21,703 nucleotides of DNA, taken from NCBI GenBank assembly GCA_031419715.1, contig JANOLJ010000382.1, forward strand, positions 1 to 21,703, in the 5' to 3' direction. The DNA comes from JAEMQF01 sp031419715. Lineage in GTDB: Bacteria; Pseudomonadota; Gammaproteobacteria; Burkholderiales; Burkholderiaceae_C. This document shows positions 1 to 8,013 of the stretch, piece after piece; the first letter of the stretch is position 1, and each line of letters opens with the position of its first letter. The notes under the pieces were generated by a model. The model did no database searches and had not been told where the DNA came from. It was given only the letters and a program-made list of their open reading frames with translations. The position numbers and the translations under genes were made by a program.

Positions 1-1688
<1,688 letters not shown>

Positions 1689-1750
1689 CGGCGTTCCATG
1701 GATGTATGAGCCTGTCCCAGATTTTCGGCGGAGTGCAATTCTGCGCCATT

Positions 1751-1767
1751 CACCCCTTCGCGGGGTG
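1751..1767. repeat. Short GC hairpin in the pckG leader region
   Basis: CACCCC and GGGGTG form a perfect 6-bp stem around a TTCGC loop. It lies about 60 bases upstream of the pckG start on the minus strand and about 100 bases upstream of the binding-protein gene on the plus strand. There is no T-run on either side, so it is not a clear terminator. A regulatory role is only a possibility. Confidence 0.3.
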
Positions 1768-1864
1768 CGGCACGGGCAAATGCGGAACAAAGTCATGTCG
1801 CCGCGAGGCCTGCGGGCAGCGCGGGGCCACATGCCGTCGCCGCGGCTCGATACGATGACTTGCC

Positions 1865-2749
1865 ATGTCCAACACCCTGAATCGCCGCGCCATCATGCTC
1901 GCGGCATTGAGCGCCTGGCCCTTGCAGGGCCAAGGCCAACAACGGCGCTCGCTGCAAGACCCGATGCGTCTGGGCGTCGATGCGGCGCTGCATGCGTCGG
2001 GCCTGGCGAGCGCGCTGCAGCGCGGCTTTGGCCGCGACACTGGCGTCGCGGTGAAACTGATTGCAGCCCCCGCGCAGAGCGTGTTGCAGGCCTTGGAGTT
2101 GGGCGAGGTCGATTGCGCGTTGTGCAACTCGCCGTCGGCGGAGGCGCGCCTCGTCGCATTGGGCTTTGCGCATGAACGCGTCGGTGTGGCCTGGAGCGAA
2201 TTCGTGATCGTCGGGCCGCTGCTGAAGGCCACGCCCCCGGCGAAGCCCGCCAAGACCGCCAGCCCGAGCAAGCCGGCGAAGCCCGTGAAGCCCGCCGCGC
2301 CACGCGACCCCGCCGGCCTCGTGGGCGCCGCCAGCGCCGCCCAGGCGCTGCAAAGACTCGCCGAAGCAGCGGCGGCAGACGCATCGATCAGGTTTCTGTC
2401 GGCACACGATGGCTCCGGAACCCACGCCACCGAAGAGGCGATGTGGCGCGCCGCCAGGCTCGCGCCCGCGGCGCCGTGGTATCAACATGCCGCGGCCAGA
2501 TCGGATTTGATTTCGCAGGCACGCCACCAGGGCAGGTATGCGCTCGTCGAGCGCGGTGCCTGGACGGCGCACGGCGGGCCGCCTCTGGCGGTGCTGGTCC
2601 AGGGCGACCCGCTGCTGCGCGTGCCGGTACACCTCATGCGCAGCTTCCGCTCGAAACACGCGGCGGCGAAACTCTTCTCGGCTTGGCTCATCGGCCCGAA
2701 GGGGCGTTACATCGTCGCCGCGCGCGGTGGGTACCGAACGCTGAGTTAA
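1865..2749 (+). CDS. Divergent TupA-like periplasmic substrate-binding protein (orphan)
   Basis: A 294-residue exported protein resembling the tungstate/anion-binding TupA family (PBP-like domain). The N-terminus has Arg-Arg followed by a hydrophobic stretch (residues 7-20), consistent with a Tat or Sec signal. TupA-like landmarks are SEFVIVGP (111-118), DPAGL (148-152), SGTHATEEAMWRAA (184-197), PWY (204-206) and a late VQGDPLLR strand. Two features are unusual. The N-terminal oxyanion motif expected as TTTS reads VDAALHAS instead. A Lys/Pro/Ala-rich insert fills residues 119-147, between VGP and DPAG, where family members normally run straight on. No permease (tupB) or ATPase (tupC) gene is adjacent. 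The fold assignment is fairly good, but tungstate as ligand is doubtful. The start is the first ATG; no strong ribosome site is seen. Confidence 0.72.
   Translation: MSNTLNRRAIMLAALSAWPLQGQGQQRRSLQDPMRLGVDAALHASGLASALQRGFGRDTGVAVKLIAAPAQSVLQALELGEVDCALCNSPSAEARLVALGFAHERVGVAWSEFVIVGPLLKATPPAKPAKTASPSKPAKPVKPAAPRDPAGLVGAASAAQALQRLAEAAAADASIRFLSAHDGSGTHATEEAMWRAARLAPAAPWYQHAAARSDLISQARHQGRYALVERGAWTAHGGPPLAVLVQGDPLLRVPVHLMRSFRSKHAAAKLFSAWLIGPKGRYIVAARGGYRTLS
2219..2305 (+). repeat. Lys/Pro/Ala low-complexity insert coding segment
   Basis: This stretch inside the TupA-like gene encodes reiterated PAKP / SPSKP / PVKP units built from near-repeats of aagcccgc-type hexamers. It separates VIVGP from DPAGL, which are contiguous in ordinary TupA proteins. 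It looks like an in-frame expansion of a surface loop in the hinge region. Confidence 0.6.
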
Positions 2750-2880
2750 GGCCACGCGCAACCCTTCCGCAGGCGGGTCGTGCGGCGTCGCGCGGAGTGG
2801 TTCATCGTGGCCTGACGCGCCCAAGCGACGCAGGCTACATTTGTGCGCCCCGGCCCCGCGGCCCTCACGCCCACCGCACC

Positions 2881-3723
2881 ATGCTCGCCTACCGCCATGC
2901 GTTTCATGCGGGCAATCATGCCGATGTGCTCAAGCATGTCGTGCTCACGCTCGTATTGCGTTACATGAACGCCAAGCCCAAGGCGTATCGCCTCGTGGAC
3001 ACGCATGCCGGCGCCGGTGGCTATTCGCTGCTCGGCGACCATGCGCGCAAAAAGCGCGAGTTCGATCACGGCATCGCCCGGCTCATCGAGCGCGACGACC
3101 TGCCGCCCGCCGTGGCCGACTATGTGAACCTGGTCCGGCAGTTCAACGGCGGCGGCAAGATCGAGCAATACCCCGGCTCACCTGCCATCGCACGCATGCT
3201 GTTGCGCCCTGGCGACCAGCATCGCTTGTTCGAAATTCACCCGACGGAGCACCGCATCCTCGCCGCCTACCTGGCGGAAGCGAGAGGTGTTGAAGTCATC
3301 GACCGCGACGGTTTTGACGCCTTGAAGAGCCAGCTCCCACCCTCGACACGCCGTGCCGTGGTCTTGATGGACCCGAGCTATGAAGGCCGGGGCGACTACG
3401 CCCGGGTGCTCGGCGCGATGCGTGAGGCGATCGCGCGCTTCGCCGAAGGTGTGTACATCGTCTGGTACCCCCAGGTGAGCAAGCTCGAAGCAGCGCAATT
3501 GCCCAAGCGCCTCATCGCGCTCGCGCCCAAGGGCTGGTTGCACGCCAGCCTGACGGTGCAGGAGTCGAACGAACCCGGCTTCGGCCTGAACGGCAGCGGC
3601 GTGGTCGTGATCAATCCGCCGCACACTTTGCGCGAAGACATGCAGGTCGTGCTGCCATTTCTCGCGCGGGCATTGGGGCAGTACGCCGGGGCGCATCATC
3701 AGCTGGAGCATCGCGGCGCTTGA
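2881..3723 (+). CDS. rlmJ: 23S rRNA (adenine(2030)-N6)-methyltransferase RlmJ
   Basis: A 280-residue cytosolic SAM-dependent enzyme that methylates N6 of A2030 in 23S rRNA. The N-terminus MLAYRHAFHAGNHADVLKH is the family hallmark. The SAM-binding segment is LVDTHAGAGGYSL (38-50), and YPGSPAIAR (97-105) and a late VINPP (243-247) are also typical. The catalytic motif IV sits at residues 164-167 and reads DPSY, where the E. coli enzyme has DPPY at the same residue numbers. Length equals that of E. coli RlmJ. An upstream in-frame extension from 2443 would overlap the binding-protein gene and lacks family similarity, so the ATG at 2881 is preferred. It converges with the XRE regulator gene, leaving 27 bases between the stops. 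Confidence 0.95.
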   Translation: MLAYRHAFHAGNHADVLKHVVLTLVLRYMNAKPKAYRLVDTHAGAGGYSLLGDHARKKREFDHGIARLIERDDLPPAVADYVNLVRQFNGGGKIEQYPGSPAIARMLLRPGDQHRLFEIHPTEHRILAAYLAEARGVEVIDRDGFDALKSQLPPSTRRAVVLMDPSYEGRGDYARVLGAMREAIARFAEGVYIVWYPQVSKLEAAQLPKRLIALAPKGWLHASLTVQESNEPGFGLNGSGVVVINPPHTLREDMQVVLPFLARALGQYAGAHHQLEHRGA

Positions 3724-3750
3724 GCCGCGCGATTGCCGCGCGCGCCGGCC

Positions 3751-4500
3751 TCAGCGTGCCGGTGTCGGCGGGCGCTTCAGGTCGCGAAACGCCGCGAACA
3801 ACCAGGAACGCATACCCACCACGAGCGTGTAGGGGCGTTTGTGCTCGGGCTCCAGGCGCTGGTCGGCGAGGTGTTGCTGCGCAAAGTCCTGGCCGATGCG
3901 TTGCAGCCTCTCAGCGAACGTGGCCGCCAGGCCCTTGCTGATCTGGCCGTGCACCAGCATCAGCATCTCGCCTTCACCGTCGAACCCACCGCTGTAGTAG
4001 TCGGCGACGACATGTTTGCGGAAGTACTCCATCACCGGGCCATGGGCGCGCCAGCGAAAACCCTTCGCCACTTTGAGGCGGTAGCGGTTCAGCGGGCGCA
4101 GCTCGATGATGCCGATGCGGTCGAGCTGCACGAGCGACCTCACGCATTCGGCGTCGCTGAAAGTGTAGGTCGACGTCATCTGCTCGAACGTCCATTGGCT
4201 CAGGCAGCAGATCGCAAGCAGCAGCAGTTTGCGGTCGGCGACGACGGCCTTTTCTTGCTCGTGCGTCAACTCGCGCCGCAGCGGTTGGGCATCGGCCACC
4301 TTGCGCGCGAGTTCGGCGAAATCCATCTTCAATACGCGCAGCACCTCGTCGATGCGCGACAGCGGCATGTCGGCTTTGGCAAAGACGCGCTTGATGCTCG
4401 ACTCGGCCAGCCCGAGATGAATGGCGAGCTCGGCGTAAGTGATGCCCGCGGCCTTCAACTCGGCTTTCAATGCGGTCACGAGATCCTGTGTCGTGCTCAT
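3751..4500 (-). CDS. XRE-family helix-turn-helix transcriptional regulator
   Basis: A 249-residue protein with an N-terminal lambda-repressor-like helix-turn-helix at about residues 5-62: ITYAELAIHLGLAES is the first helix pair, SSIKRVFAK the recognition helix, and SRIDEVLRVLKMDFAELAR closes the domain. The remaining ~180 residues have no motif I can name. They include FTFSDAECVRSL-like helical text and a region rich in aromatics and charge (FRWRAHGPVMEYFRKHV), probably for ligand sensing or dimerisation. It is divergently transcribed from the DsbA/HCCA-isomerase gene at 4609 across 108 bases containing a perfect 26-bp palindrome, a natural candidate for its operator (inference). The targets are not known. 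Confidence 0.85.
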   Translation of the reverse strand: MSTTQDLVTALKAELKAAGITYAELAIHLGLAESSIKRVFAKADMPLSRIDEVLRVLKMDFAELARKVADAQPLRRELTHEQEKAVVADRKLLLLAICCLSQWTFEQMTSTYTFSDAECVRSLVQLDRIGIIELRPLNRYRLKVAKGFRWRAHGPVMEYFRKHVVADYYSGGFDGEGEMLMLVHGQISKGLAATFAERLQRIGQDFAQQHLADQRLEPEHKRPYTLVVGMRSWLFAAFRDLKRPPTPAR

Positions 4501-4540
4501 GGGTATGCCCCGAGATTGGATTGCGGCCGCGGCGCTGCGC

Positions 4541-4557
4541 GGTGCGGTGCGGTGCGG
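4541..4557. repeat. GGTGC pentanucleotide tandem repeat
   Basis: Three tandem copies of GGTGC followed by GG, immediately upstream of the 26-bp palindrome in the divergent promoter region. Gain or loss of a unit would change spacing between palindrome and the XRE gene by 5 bp. Confidence 0.7.
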
Positions 4558-4559
4558 GC

Positions 4560-4585
4560 CGCCGCGAGTCTATAGACTCGCGGCG
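4560..4585. promoter_or_regulatory. Perfect 26-bp palindrome, candidate operator
   Basis: The 13-base half-site CGCCGCGAGTCTA is followed directly by its exact reverse complement, so the dyad has no spacer and no mismatch and a TATA centre. It lies 23 bases before the ATG of the DsbA/HCCA-isomerase gene and 59 bases from the start of the divergent XRE gene. The central TATAGA could act as a -10 element that a bound regulator would block. It could also form a cruciform or an mRNA hairpin, but there is no T-run for termination. Confidence 0.65.
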
Positions 4586-4608
4586 AAACATCTCTTTCGC
4601 GACCCGCC

Positions 4609-5244
4609 ATGATTGAATTTTTCTTCGATTGCTCAAGCCCGTGGACCTACCTCGCGTTCCACAACATCCAGCCACTCGCGGCCGAGTTCGGTGTGCCGAT
4701 CCGCTGGCGCCCGGTGCTCGTGGGCGGCATCTTCAACGCCGTGAACCCGAGCGTTTACGCGATGCGCGAGAACCCGGTGCCAGCTAAGCGCGACTACATG
4801 CTCAAGGACTTGCAAGACTGGGCGCGCGAGGCAGGCCTGCGCATCGTCTTCCCGCCGCGCGTGTTTCCGGTGAACAGCGTCAAGGCGATGCGCGCCTGCA
4901 TCGTGCTCGATGCCTCGAGCCAGCTCGTGCCTTTTGCGAATGCGGTGTTCGAGGCCTATTGGGGCCGCGATGAAGACATTTCGCAAGACGCCGTGCTCGC
5001 GCAGGTCTGCGTGCATGCCGGCGTCGAGCCCGAGGCATTGCTCGCGGCGATCGCGCAGCCCTCGGTGAAGGAGCAACTCAAGGCGAATACCGACGAAGTG
5101 ATGCGCCGCGGCGGCTTCGGCTCGCCGACGATCTTTCTGAACGGCGATGACATGTACTTCGGCAACGACCGCTTGCCGCTGCTGCGCGCGGCCCTGCTGC
5201 GGGCGGGGCAGCGCGGGCGAACCGACACCGCTCCCGTGGCTTGA
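4609..5244 (+). CDS. 2-hydroxychromene-2-carboxylate isomerase / DsbA-family protein
   Basis: A 211-residue soluble protein of the thioredoxin-fold DsbA/GST-kappa family that includes HCCA isomerase of naphthalene degradation (glutathione-dependent in characterised members). Signature text is FFFDCSSPWTYLAFHNI (4-20) with the family catalytic serine at residue 9 or 10, RVFPVNSVKAMRA in the middle, and GGFGSPTIFLNGDDMYFGNDRLPLL near the C-terminus containing the cis-proline SPT. No other naphthalene-pathway genes are present, so the physiological substrate is unknown; many genomes carry such proteins outside that pathway. The ribosome site before the ATG is poor. It ends one base before the stop of the convergent lipoprotein gene. 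Confidence 0.88.
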   Translation: MIEFFFDCSSPWTYLAFHNIQPLAAEFGVPIRWRPVLVGGIFNAVNPSVYAMRENPVPAKRDYMLKDLQDWAREAGLRIVFPPRVFPVNSVKAMRACIVLDASSQLVPFANAVFEAYWGRDEDISQDAVLAQVCVHAGVEPEALLAAIAQPSVKEQLKANTDEVMRRGGFGSPTIFLNGDDMYFGNDRLPLLRAALLRAGQRGRTDTAPVA

Positions 5245-5245
5245 G

Positions 5246-5515
5246 CTATCGCAGGTTGCTCGCGGCTGTCACGGCGACCCTGCCTGCCACGAAGCCGACC
5301 CGAACCCAACGAGCCTCATCGCCCCAGCGGCAGCTCCGCACGCCCAATGCATCGTCGCAACTGGCAGGCGAGCCGAGGATATTGCGCACCTCGTCAAACG
5401 GCATGCCAACCTCCAGGCGGGAGTAGTTCGCTTCGTTCAACTCGCTGCATGCGGCGAGCATGAGCGTTGCCACCAGGGCCGCGACGCGGTGATTCGGGAG
5501 CTTCGGGTGTTGCAT
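5246..5515 (-). CDS. Small outer-membrane-type lipoprotein with BamE/SmpA-like domain
   Basis: An 89-residue precursor with a lipoprotein signal peptide: hydrophobic VAALVATLMLAAC with lipobox LAAC and the lipidated cysteine at residue 23. The mature part, YSRLEVGMPFDEVRNILGSP, matches the helix-strand pattern of the SmpA/OmlA (BamE) and DUF3862 small lipoproteins. It is followed by a Cys-containing SCRWGDEARWVRVGF strand. Two further cysteines could form a disulfide. It is shorter than BamE proper and is not in a bam context, so assembly-machine membership should not be assumed. The ATG at 5513-5515 is the only start that leaves a normal signal peptide. Confidence 0.85.
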   Translation of the reverse strand: MQHPKLPNHRVAALVATLMLAACSELNEANYSRLEVGMPFDEVRNILGSPASCDDALGVRSCRWGDEARWVRVGFVAGRVAVTAASNLR

Positions 5516-5754
5516 GGTTCATGACGTAGTGAAGCCTCGAAGCGCGGGGCAGGTCACTTTTTGCCGAGTGCTTGCGCCGGACCGGTGGGCGCGGCGGCGG
5601 CGTCAGACTTCGTTTGCTGTTGCCCGGTGGACTCATTGGCGCGCGGGGTCGCGACGCGGCCGCAGCCACTTCAGTGTTCATCGCCGGGAGGCTGGCTGTC
5701 GGCGAGCGGGATTCGAACAACGCGCCCGATCGCGAAACCCAGGCGCGTGACAAA

Positions 5755-5783
5755 TTGAAGCGCCCCCTGCCTCGCGCGATAAA
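5755..5783 (+). promoter_or_regulatory. Possible sigma70-type promoter for the NlpC/P60 gene
   Basis: TTGAAG (5755-5760) and GATAAA (5778-5783) are separated by exactly 17 bases, each matching the consensus at four of six positions. It would give a leader of about 120 bases containing both inverted repeats. The prediction is weak in a GC-rich genome. Confidence 0.3.
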
Positions 5784-5831
5784 CAACGCCGCGACCGCAC
5801 GCCCAGCCCAGCGCTGTGCCAATTGCCACAC

Positions 5832-5858
5832 CCGGCAGTGGACGAGGCGCACTGCCGG
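5832..5858 (+). repeat. Perfect 8-bp inverted repeat in the NlpC leader
   Basis: CCGGCAGT (5832-5839) and ACTGCCGG (5851-5858) form an 8-bp stem with an 11-base loop. No T-run follows. It may be an operator or an mRNA hairpin. Confidence 0.55.
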
Positions 5859-5881
5859 ACTTCAACGTCAAGAATGGCTGG

Positions 5882-5896
5882 GTTCGAGCTTCGAAC
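5882..5896 (+). repeat. GTTCGA-N3-TCGAAC palindrome before the NlpC gene
   Basis: A perfect 6-bp dyad with a three-base spacer, ending three bases before the ribosome binding site. The position suits a repressor site or a hairpin that affects ribosome access; the role is inferred only from position. Confidence 0.45.
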
Positions 5897-5899
5897 ACG

Positions 5900-5905
5900 A
5901 AGGGG
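5900..5905 (+). promoter_or_regulatory. Ribosome binding site deciding the NlpC/P60 start
   Basis: AAGGGG lies six bases before the ATG at 5912. This supports that start over the in-frame ATG at 5816, which would put 32 non-signal residues in front of the export signal, and over the ATG at 5921. Confidence 0.6.
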
Positions 5906-5911
5906 CCAGTC

Positions 5912-6787
5912 ATGTCAGTGATGAGCGCCACACAGGTCATTGCCCGCAATGCGTTCGGCGCGTTGCTGCTCCTTGCCTTGCCCGGCGCGGGCATTGCCGC
6001 TCCGGGCCAAGCTGCGGACGCGGGCGTTGTCGACACCGCGTTGACTCTGCGCGGCGTGCCGTTTCGAACAGGCGGTACGACACCGCGACAGGGCTTTGAC
6101 TGCAGCGGTTTCGTTCGCTATGTCTTCCAGCGCTCAACAGGCTTCGAGCTACCGCGCATGGCCAGGGACATGGCGGGCGTGGGGCAACATGTTTCGCGCA
6201 GCGACCTCAGCCCTGGCGACCTGGTGTTCTTCAACACGCAGGGCCATCGGTATTCGCACGTTGGAATTTATGTCGACCAGGGTCGGTTCGTGCACTCGCC
6301 AAGTCCCGGCAAAGTAGTTTCCGTTGTGGACATGAATGAGAGTTACTGGGCGCACCGATACACGGGCGCGCGCCGGGTGCTCGACGAAGTGCTGTCCGCG
6401 CAGGCGCCGCGCGATGCCACACCCCAGCGCGACCCAGTGCAATTAGCGCTGCCGCCACGGACGAGCGCGCGAGACCGGGAGAGCCTCGCCAGCCACCGTG
6501 TGCAACGCGGCGATGGCGAGAGCCGGCAGGTGCAGGTGAACCCGCCAAGGCAGGAGCGTGCGCCGCGCCGGGGCCATGCTGTGCCGCCGCTGATCGGCAA
6601 TGAAGCCGATCGGGCCCACGCGTCAACCGAACCGCTGGTCATTTACATGGTTCCGTCCAGGCGCGGCGGCTACGCCTACTACATGGCGGCCACTGAAGTT
6701 CGCCAGGCGAATCGTCACAGGTCATACGACAAACGACACGACGAGGACGACGACGAGCATCACGATGACGACGACGCGGACGATTGA
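5912..6787 (+). CDS. Exported NlpC/P60 (C40) peptidoglycan endopeptidase with Asp/His-rich tail
   Basis: A 291-residue precursor. The signal peptide is about residues 1-30 (hydrophobic FGALLLLALPGAGIAA). The NlpC/P60 domain spans about 35-160: catalytic Cys64 in FDCSGFVRYVF, His116 in YSHVGIYV, and His128 in FVHSP as the likely third residue. GDLVFFN is also conserved. Members cleave the gamma-D-glutamyl to diaminopimelate bond of peptidoglycan stems in the periplasm. After the domain come about 90 residues of Arg/Pro/Gln-rich low-complexity sequence, a short hydrophobic segment (LVIYMVPSRRGGYAYYMA), and a final tail of almost pure Asp, Glu and His (DEDDDEHHDDDDADD). That tail is absent from ordinary members and looks metal-binding. 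The gene converges with the LysR gene, 17 bases between stops. Confidence 0.9.
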   Translation: MSVMSATQVIARNAFGALLLLALPGAGIAAPGQAADAGVVDTALTLRGVPFRTGGTTPRQGFDCSGFVRYVFQRSTGFELPRMARDMAGVGQHVSRSDLSPGDLVFFNTQGHRYSHVGIYVDQGRFVHSPSPGKVVSVVDMNESYWAHRYTGARRVLDEVLSAQAPRDATPQRDPVQLALPPRTSARDRESLASHRVQRGDGESRQVQVNPPRQERAPRRGHAVPPLIGNEADRAHASTEPLVIYMVPSRRGGYAYYMAATEVRQANRHRSYDKRHDEDDDEHHDDDDADD

Positions 6788-6804
6788 CCTTCGGTCGCAG
6801 GCGT

Positions 6805-7701
6805 CTACGAGCCCGCCAACCCTTCGGCTACCGCCTCGGCCAGATAGTCGAACACCCGTCGCACGATAGGATTGCCGCGAATCTCGCGGTGCACTGCGAG
6901 CCAGCACGGCAGTGGCGGAATCTTCAAGCCGGGCAAGACGGCCACGACGCCGGGCCAATGCGCGAGGTTGTAGCGCGCCGCGAAACCGATGCCCGCGCCT
7001 GTGGCAATGAGTCTGCCGTAGGCGATCTGGTCGTCGGTGCGCAGCGCGAACTGTTCGCCTGAAATCGGCGTGCCCATGCCGGTGAAACCGCGGATGATGG
7101 TCTCGTCGCGGTCGTAGCCCACCAAGCGGTGTCGCAGCAAATCGACCGGCTGGCGCGGCGTACCGGCGCGTTTTAGGTAGCTCTCGTGTGCGCAGGCGAC
7201 GATGGCAACGTCGGCGAGCTTCCTTGCCAGCAGCGACGGCTGCGCCGGGCGCACCATGCGCAGCGCGATGTCGGCTTCGCGGCGCAGCAGGTTGCTCAGC
7301 GCGTTGGAGACGACGAGTTCGACCTGAATGCCGGGTTCCTCGCGCTGCAACCTGACCAGCAGCGGCGGCAGCAGGTAGCTTGCCGCGACCTGGCTGGTGG
7401 CAATGCGCACCGTGCCGCTGGTGGCGGCGCTGCGGCGCACCAGCGCGGCGTTCAGCGCCTGCGCGCCGGCTTCCATCTCGCGCGCAGCGTCGGCGATCGC
7501 CAGCGCGGCCACGGTGGGCACCACGCCGCGCCCGGTGCGCTCGAACAGCGGTGTGCCCAACTGCGCTTCGAGTTCGGCGATGTGGCGCGACAGCGTGGGC
7601 TGCTGGGCACCGCAGTTGCGCGCCGCTCCCAGTAGGCTGCCGGCGTCGAGCACGGCGATGAAGCTCTTCACCAGGGCCCAGTTGAAGTCGTTTTGTGGCA
7701 T
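6805..7701 (-). CDS. LysR-family transcriptional regulator
   Basis: A 298-residue regulator. The winged helix-turn-helix is at residues 4-65 (FNWALVKSFIAVLDAGSLLGAARN then QPTLSRHIAELEAQLGTPLFERTGRG). The LysR effector-binding domain begins at SGTVRIATSQ (about residue 92) and runs to the end, with the usual GAGIGFAARY near its C-terminus. The ATG at 7701 gives the expected N-terminus; the open frame extends upstream to 7812 but that part overlaps the divergent gene's start and has no LysR similarity. It is divergent from the epimerase-like gene at 7797, the standard arrangement in which a LysR protein controls its neighbour. The ligand is unknown. Confidence 0.93.
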   Translation of the reverse strand: MPQNDFNWALVKSFIAVLDAGSLLGAARNCGAQQPTLSRHIAELEAQLGTPLFERTGRGVVPTVAALAIADAAREMEAGAQALNAALVRRSAATSGTVRIATSQVAASYLLPPLLVRLQREEPGIQVELVVSNALSNLLRREADIALRMVRPAQPSLLARKLADVAIVACAHESYLKRAGTPRQPVDLLRHRLVGYDRDETIIRGFTGMGTPISGEQFALRTDDQIAYGRLIATGAGIGFAARYNLAHWPGVVAVLPGLKIPPLPCWLAVHREIRGNPIVRRVFDYLAEAVAEGLAGS

Positions 7702-7712
7702 GCATGAATGTA

Positions 7713-7725
7713 TACCTCGGTTGCA
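7713..7725. promoter_or_regulatory. Possible LysR box (T-N11-A) in divergent promoter region
   Basis: The 95-base region between the LysR and epimerase-like starts contains one T-N11-A string (tacctcggttgca) flanked by TATAC and GATATC, weakly dyad-like. T-N11-A is a loose consensus, so this is only a position to test. Confidence 0.2.
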
Positions 7726-7934
7726 GATATCGCCGTTGTGGAATACGCCAGCATCACCCACACTGCGGCGCATCGACCCACTCCAAAGCCGCGACGATGA
7801 CTCCCGAAACACACTCCCACCCCGCCAAACCGGTCGTGCTCATCCTCGGCCCCAGCGGGCGCCTGGGCGCCGCTGCCGTGCGCGCTTTCGCCGCCGCCGG
7901 CTGGTCCGTTGTCGCCCAGTCGCGGCGGCCCATC

Positions 7935-7953
7935 GCCTGCCTGCCTGCCTGCC
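7935..7953 (+). repeat. GCCT tetranucleotide tandem repeat at the frameshift
   Basis: Four GCCT units plus GCC. Four-base units change reading frame on slippage. Losing one unit moves the frame of the upstream half exactly onto that of the downstream half. Confidence 0.9.
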
Positions 7954-7989
7954 CATGCCATTAGGTTGACGACACCGCTGGCTGATGTG

Positions 7990-8013
7990 GCCGGCGTGGT
8001 GGCGGGCGTGGTG
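7990..8013 (+). repeat. 12-bp tandem duplication encoding AGVV-AGVV
   Basis: Two adjacent 12-base units (gccggcgtggtg and gcgggcgtggtg, 11 of 12 identical) encode the repeat AGVVAGVV in the second half of the epimerase-like gene. It keeps frame and lies just 37 bases after the GCCT tract. Confidence 0.7.

Larger units (their letters stand above)
5516..5911. other. Intergenic region of 396 bases upstream of the NlpC/P60 gene
   Basis: No convincing gene. Reading frames are open on both strands, but none has a ribosome site or recognisable family text. The most protein-like is a minus-strand frame from about 5917 to 5671 (80 codons, GTALGWACGRGVVYRA-type text). It stops at a TGA, and after that the same frame runs on to 5554 with text ending PTGPAQALGKK. 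On the plus strand the region offers a possible promoter (5755-5783) and two inverted repeats (5832-5858, 5882-5896) leading to the NlpC gene, so a leader function is the simpler reading. Confidence 0.5.

Noticed and set aside
2443..2880. Upstream in-frame extension of rlmJ
   Set aside because: It overlaps the TupA-like gene in another frame. RlmJ proteins begin at the MLAYRHAFHAGNHADV text (2881).
5709..5718. ggattcgaac, like the T-arm of a minus-strand tRNA
   Set aside because: The flanking bases do not form a 5-bp T-stem and no anticodon arm or acceptor stem can be drawn.
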